From positions 80,370,987 through 80,434,986 of the forward strand of contig NC_134707.1 in NCBI RefSeq assembly GCF_043290135.1: a stretch of 64,000 bases of DNA, read 5' to 3'. Shown here one piece after another: positions 53,753 to 64,000 of the stretch; the first letter of the stretch is position 1; every line of letters begins with the position of its first letter. Position numbers and translations under genes: made by a program. Origin of the DNA: Rhipicephalus microplus (lineage: Eukaryota; Arthropoda; Arachnida; Ixodida; Ixodidae). The notes under the pieces were generated by a model, which was not told where the DNA came from, made no database searches, and saw nothing but the letters and a program-made list of their open reading frames with translations.

Positions 53753-56700
53753 CTACGACTCAAGGCTGTGGAAAATGTCCGAGTCGCCACTGTGCTTTGC
53801 CTCCTTGTTCTTCATCGAAGCTCGTTTAGACTGCTGGTGTGACTCAATTGCTTTCACATTCCACTGTGGTCTGCGTATGGGCATGCTGCGCGTAGTACGG
53901 GGATCTACAATTTCAGGTAACATGCAGTCTCTGTAAAATCTGATTAGTTGTGGAAGCATTCTGAATTTCCAAAAGTCATTATCTCTTTCGATCCGCTGTA
54001 CGTGGATGCCCTTCGACGTGCAGACGACGAAGTGGCAGAAACTTCTTTTAGTGATATGCAGCTGGCCTTGCACTTGGTAGAAATAGTTATGAGAGCAGCT
54101 CAATTTGGGTGGTTCATGTACTTGGCTCCTTTGATTGTACTTTTTAGCTGCCTCGGATGGCTCCATGTTCTTCGAAGTGAATGGGCACTTCACCTCCACG
54201 ATACCGTCGCTCGCAATCAATCCGTCTGGCGACGCCGCCAAGAATCCGTACTCTGGGTAAACAAATAATCCGCAAGGTTGCACAGCAGTTTCCATTTCTT
54301 GCTCGTATAACCGGAGTGCAACACGCTCCTGTTGTCTTCCATGCTCAAGAGCGGCACTGGTGAAATTTTTTTTATAGAGCAGGGTCTTCACGAGCGTGTC
54401 ACACGGTGTCCTCTCCCTCCTTCGGCATACTGCATAGAAATTCGACGCCGTTAGGCGCATGTTTCTTTCAAAATGCCATGTAGGATTATCAGCCTGTCCT
54501 CGAGTAGCCTTCTCAATTTCCATCTGCTGTTTCTCATTCACCTGCAGGCTTGCTAAAACAGCCCGTTCTTTCTCGGCATATTGCTCTGGTGGCATGTCTG
54601 GCTGCTGGCAATTCGGACCATAATGAATCATTGAGTCGTTCACTGTAGACTCCTTGCACTTATGCTGCTGGTGGCCATTTTCTTCAAACAGTTTTCTTCT
54701 GAGAGACTCTTTGTTTGCTTTCTGAGCTGTCTTCTTGCTTGCGTAGCGCTTCAAGACGGCTGCGGGGCTCTTGCAGGTTACAGCCTTGGATGTGATGCAG
54801 TGCCACTGTGGCCCCAGCTGAAAGCTGAGCCCAGCTCCATAACAGCGGTGTTCATAAGAGCCCTTTTGACATCTGTTGATCTGTTTACCACCAGATAGTT
54901 TGGCTACCAGTGCCATGACTGCCTCGGCAAGATTACTTGTATCATCTGTCACAAGACGGTCAGCTTTTTCGGCAATTATATTGGCAGCGGTAACTATTTT
55001 CATTTGTAGCACCTTAGGCATGCCATCATAAATGTTGTCACCTTTGGTGCCATCACAGAAGTAGTCTTTGCAACTGTCGTGGCAACCAAAAACATGTTTT
55101 GGGCCATTTATTAGGTCACCCGCAAGCTGGCGCGTAAGGTCGGCTTTCTGGGCACGCTGCTTTTGTGCAGTACCCTGTACATCTCTAAGAATCTTTGCGT
55201 AGTGCTTTATGGCCTTCCGTGCACCATTCTTTAACCGCTTAATCCTAGGGCCACTCAGGAAAGCTGAACTGCCCTTTGTTTCTTTGGCTATGCCATAGAG
55301 CCGAGTGGTGTAACATTTCACAACATGGTTTGCACATTCCCTCTTTTTTACAAAGCGCCCGTACTCCACTTTCGTGAGTATCTGATGTAAAACGGACGAA
55401 TCCCCGTCTCCTATGAATGTCCGGTATTCCACACCATGCATTTCCACGCTTCTCTGGAAGCCTTCAACGATAATATCCGACTCCATTGCCCCTGAGCTTT
55501 GGTTCCAATTCTTGTAGCACACATGGTCTTTCTTGCCCTTTCCCGTCCTAGAATAGTGCTCACAGGTACTGCACAGCTTGTTTCGTACTCCTAGGTAGAG
55601 GAGCTTCTTCGTGCGTTCTCCTATAATCACAGCGACACCAGAGTTGGCGGAATACCGGTGTCCATGACTGCGGTGTGACCACCCACCATCGACAATCACT
55701 GTAATATAGGGGGTTATGCCATCCTCACAGAAAGCCCCAGCTTCTTCCGCGAGTTTTTTTTCTTCTTTTCCGGCTTTTATCATTTGGTCAAAAAGGACGG
55801 TTTTCCAGCACTGCAACAAAACAAAAATTATAGCAGATTACAACGTCGAAAATGTTTTCACAATAGCGATGCCGCACTTTGTAATCGCGTCAATGCGGGA
55901 GTGAGCTCCTAGACAGGACGATTACTGGCTCACTTGTAATCCTGACATCTCACGATCAATCGTTTCATTGTATACGACGAAATGTTGCAGAGAAATTCTC
56001 ATCGTGCCGTACTCCCGTTCAAAACGCTTGCCATGCACGTGCCACTGTCACTTCACGTGAATTTTACTAAAAATAAAGCACATCCTTCATCGTCTTCAGA
56101 AAGAGAAAATAAATATTTATCAGCTTATTTACCTTTCCCAAAGACTCCTCCCGGCGTAGAAAAGCCCCTTTGCTCATAGCAGGAATTTCCATGACTGCCA
56201 TTGCTTCCTCGAACTGCGAGTGGCCCGATCCGATACTCATGAATGCCCAAACAGCAGCATCATTGACTCCTACGTTTGCTTTGTCAGTGAGGGACGTTGG
56301 TTCTGTGACGGGGTCAGTCGTCAACTTTCTGATTTCCTGACATTCACTGCAGGTAAAAGTGAGCTCCGACCAGAGCCCCACTCTCCGTTCTTTCACGAGT
56401 GCAAAACGTCCAGTCAGCTTAGGACAGCTGTGGTCGTCGAGACTACGAACAGCGTTCACGAAATGCGCCAGCGACACAACTCGTCTTCCGGTGATGATCG
56501 GCTCCTCTGGCTGAGTTGTGACGCTTGTCTCCAGACTCAGGCCCGGCAGCGACTCCTCGACGATGCCGAAATTGTCCCAGTATTCAGACGTTGCGTCATC
56601 CTCTCTGGCAAAACCACTGTCGTCCAAGCATGGCGTACAGGCGGCGCTTTGGCGTTGCTCTCTGTTGCTCTCCGGCGAATTCGCTTTCCTGAAAATTTTA

Positions 56701-58172
56701 CAGGAAAGTACATCATGTGGTTAGTGAGCTAGCACCAGATGCACAGGGATCGTAGCAACTACACTTCCAAAGCTGGCATGAATAATAAGCTGGTGTGGTG
56801 AGGGACCGATGCAAAACTCAAAATAAAAGGGCGAGTCCTTTTCTCAGTCGGAATAATTACTGAAAAGAATTTCTTCCGACAGTCGTCTACTATGGGTTGC
56901 TTGAATGTCGATAAAAGGCAAGATAGATGATACAGGTGTTTGGGCTGCCTTCCTTGAACCTAATCAATCAATCAATCAATCAATCAATATATCAATATAT
57001 AAATATAAATAGTTTTGTTTCCAAAAAAGCATATTTACGGTAGAAAAGGGTGGCCGGGATAAAATATGAACCATTACGGATTGACAAGTGCGTCATAGCG
57101 TTTTGAGAGGATGGTTGGGCGGATAGGGCATGTGACACGCTGTGTGCGCGCGTGTCCATGCGCTGTGGGATAAGCGCTCGTGTGTACAGAATCATTTGAT
57201 TGGGTGCATCTCGCATCTTTTTTTTTACTTTGAGCACAGTCTAGCTTTTATAGAACACTTTCTCAGTTACAGTGCTCAGCTCTCAAGCACGCCGCGTGCT
57301 TGCGAAAAAAGCAGCATCAGACAAAAATGCCGGGCTTTGCCACCACTGCTCAATGTTCCGCCCGCAAATATGCTGTTCGATCGGACAAGTGCAGGTCAGA
57401 AAGATAGACGGAGCACAAGGTCACGACAAATAAAAGGCGCCCAAGCAGATAAACACGCAAGCAGGAGCGTTGTGACGTACACACAGCGTGCTGTAGGTCC
57501 TGATTCGCCCAGACCTCTCGTCACAGCGCTAAGAAGCACCTACCCTTAGCCTTTTGATACACGGCAGCGACATTTCAGATACACAAAGAAACAAGGTTTT
57601 TTATAGACACCACACGTCCGCAGATCTTAGCACTTTCTTCTCACGGGCGCGCATTATCTAGGAGTGACTGCGTGTCCAGCGTCCTGTACACGCACCTATA
57701 GGCGCTGCAGCGACAAAGTACGGGATATAGCATTGGACAGTTTTGTTCACCTGAAGCCGTAAAACAGAAGTTCTAACGAATTTGTCTTTGTACATATATA
57801 GCCGCCAAAACTAACATGCCAACATAAAATAGAGTAAAGTATAGCAGTGTAGCTGGCAACGTAAAGCTGATCATAGAAAGAATGTCGCCCACAACGTGAC
57901 AATTTGCCTTCTGCTTCCTTCCTTCCTTTACGGAGCCCACATTGCGTCTGGGGTACAAAACGAGCTCGCCACCGTATCAAGAATAGGCTTCTATAATGTT
58001 TTTTTTTTCTTTTTGCTGCTGTAGCTGCGCGCTTTTATTATCAAAAGAAACCACAGTAATCGAAATGGTCTTACCTTGAATGGTGTGAAAATGCAGCTGC
58101 TGCCCGTGCTCGACATGCCGCGATGGCGGCTCTCTTCCTCTTCCGTGAAGCTCTATCCTTATGATTTGTCAT
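53753..58172 (-). CDS. Three-exon transposase-like protein with C-terminal YqaJ-type nuclease
   Basis: Exons: 58172-58075, 56688-56133 and 55810-53753; introns are GT-AG (donors CAAG|GTAAGA and AAAG|GTAAAT; acceptors TTTTCAG and TTGTTGCAG). Exons 1 and 2 sum to 654 nt, and the third starts in phase, giving 903 codons. Exon 1 gives a basic start (SRKRKR, a likely nuclear signal). Residues about 75-500 match the domain labelled Mutator-like transposase in databases: GRRVVSLAHF, VIVDGGW (Asp 259), NQSSGAMESD, FIGDGDSS (Asp 353/355), ECANHV, NLAEAVMALV (Glu 514). Residues about 670-820 match YqaJ nucleases: LTASNF, SPDG (Asp 747), VEVKCPF (Glu 757, Lys 759), FYQVQGQL. The catalytic assignments are inferred. 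No stop or frameshift is present. Confidence 0.85.
56689..58074 (-). other. Intron 1 of the transposase gene
   Basis: 1,386 bp with GT at 58074-58073 and AG at 56690-56689. It contains an (AATC)n microsatellite at 56962-56988. Frames on the other strand (for example 57142-57549) show no domain. Confidence 0.7.
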
Positions 58173-61100
58173 GACTCATGTGAAGCCCGGCAAGGCACTT
58201 GTGCTGCAGGTACTCCCACACGCACTCGCAGCGCACGCTAAGCAAACTCTAAAGAAGCCCTCTACGCGAGCAGTGGACACCAGAGGATGCGGCAGAAATG
58301 CGTTCTATCTCTAGTGTCTCACGCTACTACAGCACTGTCGCCTTCCGTGCTGAGCACGCATTTTTGTGTCCGTCCTTATCCTCACTCAGTCCGCCTCCCC
58401 CCTCGTCATGCTGCCTCGCACATTCAGGCTAGCATAGTGGCTGTTATTCCACATCTCCTGCCCTCGTGCGAGGCCATCTAGACTATTCAGATGTTAGTGG
58501 TGTCGCCTCGGGCACCCCTTCTTGGTACCTGGTAAAACGCGTTCCTCGCTCACTATTGACGGGGGACTAGCTGGAGGGGAAAGGCGCGTCGCGTTCGCAC
58601 AATGTTCACTGATAGGCGCGTGGCTAATTTACTTATACATACGTGGCTTTGGAAGTCTTCCTAGTTAGGAAGCACATGGTGGCGGCCACCGGCTGTGTGT
58701 GAGAGAGGGTCGGGAGAGGAGGCAGTTGTCGTTACTTAGGTAAAAGAGAAAAATTTAGTGGACTTTAGTCCCGAGAAGCTCTTGCTTTCTGTTCTCGCAG
58801 ATGTCTTGTAGTGTGCGAGAAGTGCACACAAGGCCAACACGACGAGTGGTCGGCGTTCCTTTGTCGTGAAAAGTACTCTGGGTCGACTTACCCCTCGAAA
58901 TCCAGACCTGCCTGGCGCATTTGTGGGATACGTCTTTCTAGCGCATTACCCCCGTTTACATGGTCGTGATGCGCCAGTTGTCGTGCCGGCTTACGGCAAA
59001 CTGTCGACGCCCGGCTATATGCAAACGTGCTTTCTTATCGAGGAAAGAGGAACTGGACCCCACTCCCAACAACCGTGGAGACGGCGTGCCGGCCTCTTGT
59101 TGAATGAAGTTAGTCGCCCCAGCTGGCAGCCAACTGACTGGCAGTTGCTTCGAGCTGTCAGGCTGTAATCAATTTTACACGAATGCCAGAGTAGCCCATC
59201 GACTTTGCAAGCGCGTTTCGGAAAGGTGATGCGACGCCGTTTGCAGGACCTCTCGTCTTCTGTACGCCGCAGCTACCATGTGGTGTCTGATTACAGCGAG
59301 CGAGTATCAGATTACAGTGACTTGTAGCTGGGCGAGTTGGTTTATGTAAAAGAACTAAAAAAAATAACTCATTAGCTTAGTCGTGCCTCGAGCACGGGAA
59401 ACAGAAATTCGCACAATTTTCTGCGTCATCAACCACTATATAAATAGGTACATATTAGCGCGAGCAAAATAACAATGACTTGAGAAAGGAGTGGCAGGAG
59501 GCAGGAATATCTCAGCTCCCGACATTTCTGCTTCGTCCCACTTCTTTCTCGAACGTACGTTTTTTGTTTTCTTGAGCTAATATTAATAAATTCCTTATAG
59601 CGAAAGAGGGACGCACGAAGTTCGCACAACAGGGGGCCACCATTCCCCTCATCGTGATTTACGGCCCGTGAATGGACCGGCACTCGCAAAACTGCCCATT
59701 TCCTACGCATTAGTGCAATGCGCCTTCCATTGCTTACATGAATGCGAAGCGCATGTTTCGCACTCATGTAAACGTGTTTTATGCACACCGATGTCACCAC
59801 ACTTTCTTATAAACTTATCCCTTTCAGAAACGTTTCTGTTCTTTTCGAGCTACTAGGCGTAAGTCCAAGATCGGCTATTTCTACTCGTCAGCCTTATGAC
59901 TCACGCTAACGAGTCAAGGAGCTGCTATCTTGACACATTGACAGTTCTCCGCACAGCAGACTTCCTAATGACGAATTGTCAGCAGGTGCCGCATGGCCTT
60001 GACATTTTTCTCTATTGTTTTTCTCCCCTTCCCCGTCCCCGTGTAGGGTATCATATAAGCCTTTCCTTTTCCTTTCTCTCTCTCTCTCTCCTTCAGGCGA
60101 AAGCGTCGGCAGGGTGCCTTGTCGCATGGTGTTGTACACTGGCACCGAAGAAAACCAACAAGTTTTCAGTGCATAGGAAATGTAGATGGGCTTCACCACT
60201 GCCGCTCCCCCACCAGACCTGCTCAGTGGGAGCATAGTCAAAAGTTATCCGCCTTTCTGCCTCCCTGAAGGACCTCACTTGTCGCGGGTGCTTCAAAGCA
60301 GAAAAAAACAAGAGCCCTGGTGCCTCATTGCTGTCCCCGCACCGAAGTACTTTCTTACACCACGCCGTGCATTCAGCAAATTTCATGCCACTTCGCTTCG
60401 TTGTTACTGGCTGAAAAATCTGCAAGATTTTCAGGCAGTAGCATGATTTTAGCCAGTTTATGCAGTGAGCAACGGAATAAATATTGCTCGGTTTTGTGGT
60501 TTATTGAAACCGATGACGGATATTCACAGCTGACTTCGAGAGAAGAGTTTGCAAGCGCCCGCGTCCCCTTAGAGCGAGTTTGCAGTGATTATGAGGAACG
60601 CCGTCATGGGGTACTCCAGAACATTGGTGTTCGCGCATTTCGGCGCTATGGAAATGTGCGCTTGTCGTATATAAAGGCGGAAAGCGAACACGCGTCCTCA
60701 ACTCCTGCCGCACCGTAGTTTTCCCCAAAGTAAATAAATGAAATAAACACGCAGAAAGTACAAAACAGACTTCATCTCATTCCTGTAGGTGTGCCTCGTT
60801 TCGTGTTTGTGCTGTTTGTTGTGATGGGTTCATACGAACAAGCGCAGCACGTCTGAAGCTCCGTATATTTCACGGTAAAAAAAAAAAGATATTCACAAAT
60901 ACCTTACTCACGCACGTCTGCTCAGTTCGCTCGTATCGCTCGTTTGTCGTTCGTTTTTCTGCTTTTTCTGACTGTCGTCGCACAGCCCTCGCTTTTCGCT
61001 TTAGTCCGTGGGGGGTGAGGAGGGTGACAAAGACGTGCACACATAAAAGAGGGACTTTCCATGAATTCGGCCTTTCTTTTCCCGTAAAGACGCTCACCCC

Positions 61101-62198
61101 ACCCTCTCGGAGGATACTGCCGACCTGTTTTCACGCTCTCCCGCGGTACCGCGCAGCCTTATGAGACTCTGAGGGGAGGAAGGCTTACAGATGACGGTGC
61201 ATGGTTTGAAGTTAGAAAAGACGTTTCCTCCTGAGGCAAAATGCTTTTTGCACGCCGTATTCGGGGAGACAGGGAACCTTCAAATTCAGCGCTTTCCTTA
61301 TTTTTGTTTAGGTGGCGCTAGGGGAAGATTTTCGTTGTAGTGATAGGAATAATGTAGATTTCTCAATATTCCTGCAGCTGTTGTGTGCGATTCGTGTGCA
61401 TAAGTATACCAGGAGACCGTAACTGTTATAGTTTAGGCTATGCATGCTTAGATTTCATTGCTATTTCAAGATAACAACGACTTTGTTGATGTTTACGGCA
61501 CGATAAATTAAGACAATTCGCGAGCTTTGTTTCGCATTTCTGCTTACTTTATTGGAAAACGCTACGTTGAGGAAATAGATCAGGGGTTCTAGTTTATCTA
61601 CGTGCAAATTCAGCAAACGAACTTCAGTAGTTCTCCGCAAAAATGGGCCACGGTAGGCTATCTAATGAGAATATTGCCCAATTTAGATCAATATAATTAA
61701 AAAGTGAGCGGGCGTACATAAATAAAATTGAGCACTCAAACGGAAAATGACATCCTCTATATACACCCAGAAAATGAATTTTCTCTAGCGAATGGGTGCC
61801 GGATAGTTCGCATCGACATTCACTAAATTTGGCTCTTTTCAAAAGCTAATCAGCAATACAGTAAAAGTGCTAGAATAATTTGCTACGTTGAGGAAATAGA
61901 TAAATATGTCTTAAATGTTCTGCGCAAAGAACAGTGCTGTAACTGCAGCAGATTTTTCAGAAAATGGTCACTGCTGACACACAGTCAGACCAAACCATGT
62001 AACTAGCGCTTATTCTTGGCTCTCCCTACCCAAATGCTAAAAGTTTACTTATTTTTAATAGATATGTTTAAAATGTAAAAAAATTAAGCTTTTCAATGAC
62101 ACATAAACCAACTATATAAGACAAGAAGAACAGCCGCCACGTCAGTTGGAAAAGTGACAAAAACGATGTGCTCGTGCCGCCGGAGTGAGACCGCCGCC
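58173..62198. other. Right 4 kb of the TTAA element, possible second transcription unit
   Basis: This is the promoter side of the transposase gene. On + there are open frames at 58866-59168 (100 codons) and 60320-60718 (132 codons), a pyrimidine-rich CAG acceptor-like site ending at 60096, and two AATAAA signals at 60733-60738 and 60742-60747. TATA-like boxes occur at 59437-59446 and 60668-60677. None of the frames has a domain I recognise, and the exon structure is unproven. The outer part (60.9-62.2 kb) is AT-rich with nothing recognised. Confidence 0.4.
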
Positions 62199-63200
62199 TT
62201 AATAGACCAAGCTTACTTTTTAAAAACAACGCAACATTTTTTTTGCTACGTGCCATTTTCTGAAACGATAACACGAAATGGTTTTTCAGGCTTATGTGTT
62301 TTCGCACTGAAGAATACCTCAAGACAATCTTTTTTGCTATTTGCTATGTCACTAACAAGTTACTGAGGTCGAGCTTTTCACACATCTTGTTTGCCTGAGA
62401 CTTGACTTTAGAAAGAACAACATTGTCATAACTTTTGAAAACAGATGAAACAGCTTCGCTTGCTTTAGAACTGAAAAGCTTGTAAGAAAGAACGGCAAAC
62501 CCTCCTTCCTTGTCTGCTGGAAGTACGGCGAGGGCGTTGTTCCTAAGGTAGGCCTCCACTTTTCTCAGTGGCAACCTGGAAGAGTGTTGCTTCGAACGAA
62601 GGAGCACATCAACACCTGCTGACACACACCAGTCATGTTCCGAGTCGGTTGCCTTTCCAGAAATTTGGCGGACCAAGGAGAGCCTTTCAGGTGCGGAAAG
62701 CCTAGGCTCTACCGCAAACTTCGGTCCTAGTGACAGGGTTTCCGACACTTCCGGAGGCAGCTGTAACGGCTCCAGCCTGTGAACGTTACTCATGCCTTTT
62801 TCATCCCGTCTTTGTGCCGATCTAGCCTGACTTCGCAGACGAGCCAGATCACAGACCCAAACGGCCTCTGTAGTTTGATGAATAGCGCGCTGAAGTTCAT
62901 GAAGCTGTCTTCTTCGCTTGGCATCATCTCTGCTATTCAGAATTTCAAGCGAAAACCACTGCCAAAGCAGTCGCACTTGCCTTCTGAACTCAGTCCTCAG
63001 AATCTTGCTCTTGCGCACTCTTATGCCATGTCCGACGGAAGGGGTGAAACCACCAAAGAGTATCCGAACTTCTTCAGGAAAAATTTTCTTCTGCATACAG
63101 AACGTAAGTCTTCGCGCACGGCAAGTGGTGTGGGCTATCAACGCCGCCGTTATAGATGGAGTAGGAGGAGAACACATAAAAGGGCCCGTTGTACCAGAAA
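62199..63200 (-). pseudogene. PLE 2, N-terminal part
   Basis: A 277-codon frame (62344-63177) has LSLGPKFAVEPRLSAPERLS and VLPADKEGGFAVLS, typical PLE N-terminal motifs. Then come a stop and a short shifted stretch with SAKTHKPEKPFRVIVSENGT, and the original frame returns with VALFLKSKLGLL, ending at the TTAA of the 10.8-kb insertion. Compensating frameshifts therefore lie between about 62230 and 62345. Joined across the insertion the next residues are TVDDPFLV at 51383. Confidence 0.85.
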
Positions 63201-63330
63201 GGTAATTGACTAGAGTATAAAGTTGGACATGTTGGTAAGATATAATTAATCGACGTAGCGCATTAGAATCATAGGATACTCATTCATACTGCATACTCAT
63301 TCAGAGCTAAACCTCTATGGCCTGGTACCC

Positions 63331-64000
63331 AAACTAGTCGGATGAGTCGCACATGTGTAGAAATGAGCGAGTAGATAGTTTCTAAGGTACGCGAAAAAGT
63401 TGGTGAGCTTACAAAAGTACAAAAGTACAGACCGAGAGACAGTCTGTTAGAACAATAACCGCCGATAGATCTTGCGGCACTTTAGGCAATGCTAGGGCTA
63501 TTGCCAGTAGTTCAGCTTGGTAAATAGGTGTTAAGTCGGGTAATAGAATTGAGAAAGCCCAATCTAGAGAGGATGACACGATTCCTCCTTCAGCCTTCTC
63601 TTCATAAACCGAAGCGTCAGTCGCTATCACATTGGATCTTTCTAGATTGGCCAAATGATCTTCCAAAATGGCATTTATATACTGATATGGTAAATTTTTT
63701 GCATTCTTGGGATATATATCGTCAAATTTTATCCTAATTGCATCTACAGTGTTGAGCACAAGTGTTTCTGAAAGGTCAACTCTTAAGGGCTCCAAAGTTT
63801 CTGAGTAAATATTACTTGAGGACACCTTAATTTAGGCCGTTGGTTACGAATGAGGTCTGCTGGTTAATGAACACATACTGTGACCTCTGCTGAGGTGACG
63901 CATAGATTTTAAGGAATGTACGTACTGTTAGAATATTGAATCTTTCGATTAGACAAGCCAGGCGGGATTCTTCGTACAGAATATTGTTGGCAACATATTT
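63331..64000 (-). mobile_element. I-type LINE, second copy, 3' end, cut by window edge
   Basis: It aligns closely with 30988-31645. It includes an RNase H frame (63409-63825) with ATDASVYEEK and VLTDCLSV. It begins at the same point (AAACTAGTYGGATGAGTCGC) as the 31-kb copy, which fixes the 3' terminus of the family. A small ACAAAAGT duplication near 63412-63427 is private to this copy. Confidence 0.85.

Larger units (their letters stand above)
51387..62198 (-). mobile_element. 10.8-kb TTAA-flanked DNA transposon with transposase-nuclease gene
   Basis: TTAA stands at both borders (51383-51386, 62199-62202). The ends are GGTGGCGGTTCTACTGTCGC and, reverse-complemented, GGCGGCGGTCTCACTCCGGC; 13 of the first 20 positions match. 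It interrupts PLE 2, whose codons on the two sides join in frame after excision of the insert and one TTAA. TTAA duplications are known for piggyBac and Kolobok groups. It carries one intact spliced gene on the minus strand and about 6 kb of other DNA. Confidence 0.85.

Overview
The window is eukaryotic, repeat-dense DNA with no recognisable host protein-coding gene. It is almost certainly from a hard (ixodid) tick. The evidence is a tRNA-derived SINE of the kind described in ticks as Ruka (one full copy with target-site duplications, others fragmentary), intron-bearing nuclear tRNA-Ile(UAU) genes, and a mixture of CR1-, I- and R2-type LINEs, Ty3/gypsy elements, Penelope-like elements (PLEs) and pogo-type DNA transposons typical of the large tick genomes. 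The species cannot be fixed from sequence alone.

Layout. 1-0.6 kb: a satellite with higher-order structure. 0.6-10 kb: gene-free DNA with one terminal-inverted-repeat (TIR) element and a three-level nest of TIR elements (7.9-9.16 kb). 10-17.7 kb: two decayed Ty3/gypsy elements facing each other, one on + (10.05-13.89 kb) and one on - (13.93-17.7 kb). 17.9-20.3 kb: an LTR-like repeat, a 270-bp foldback element with TAA duplications, and a 124-nt hairpin. 20.6-25.7 kb: an LTR with a tRNA-Leu primer site, interrupted by an apparently intact CR1-type LINE. 25.7-26.5 kb: a four-copy tandem array of tRNA-Ile(UAU) units. 26.6-31 kb and 41-43.9 kb: two copies of one duplicated segment; the first carries a pogo/Tigger insertion. 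31-41 kb: a dead I-type LINE with a SINE in ORF1, LTR-like repeats, and a dead R2-type LINE. 43.6-45.8 kb: a third decayed gypsy. 47.6-51.4 kb: two tail-to-tail PLEs. 51.4-62.2 kb: a TTAA-bounded insertion of about 10.8 kb, sitting inside the second PLE. 62.2-63.2 kb: the rest of that PLE. 63.3-64 kb: a second I-type LINE copy running off the window.

Two units look intact. (1) The CR1-type LINE (21.57-25.67 kb) has an ORF1 with a 2A-like peptide (NPGP) and an ORF2 that follows in the same frame after a single UAG. That stop has the viral leaky-readthrough context UAG-CAR-YYA, and no AUG precedes the endonuclease domain, so expression by 2A separation plus stop readthrough is a strong inference. 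(2) The 10.8-kb insertion carries a three-exon gene on the - strand (GT-AG introns, phases match, 903 codons). Its product joins a transposase-like domain, of the type labelled Mutator-like in family databases, to a YqaJ-type PD-(D/E)XK nuclease. Removing the insertion and one TTAA restores the PLE reading frame exactly. Nearly every other reverse transcriptase in the window has lost part of its catalytic motif.
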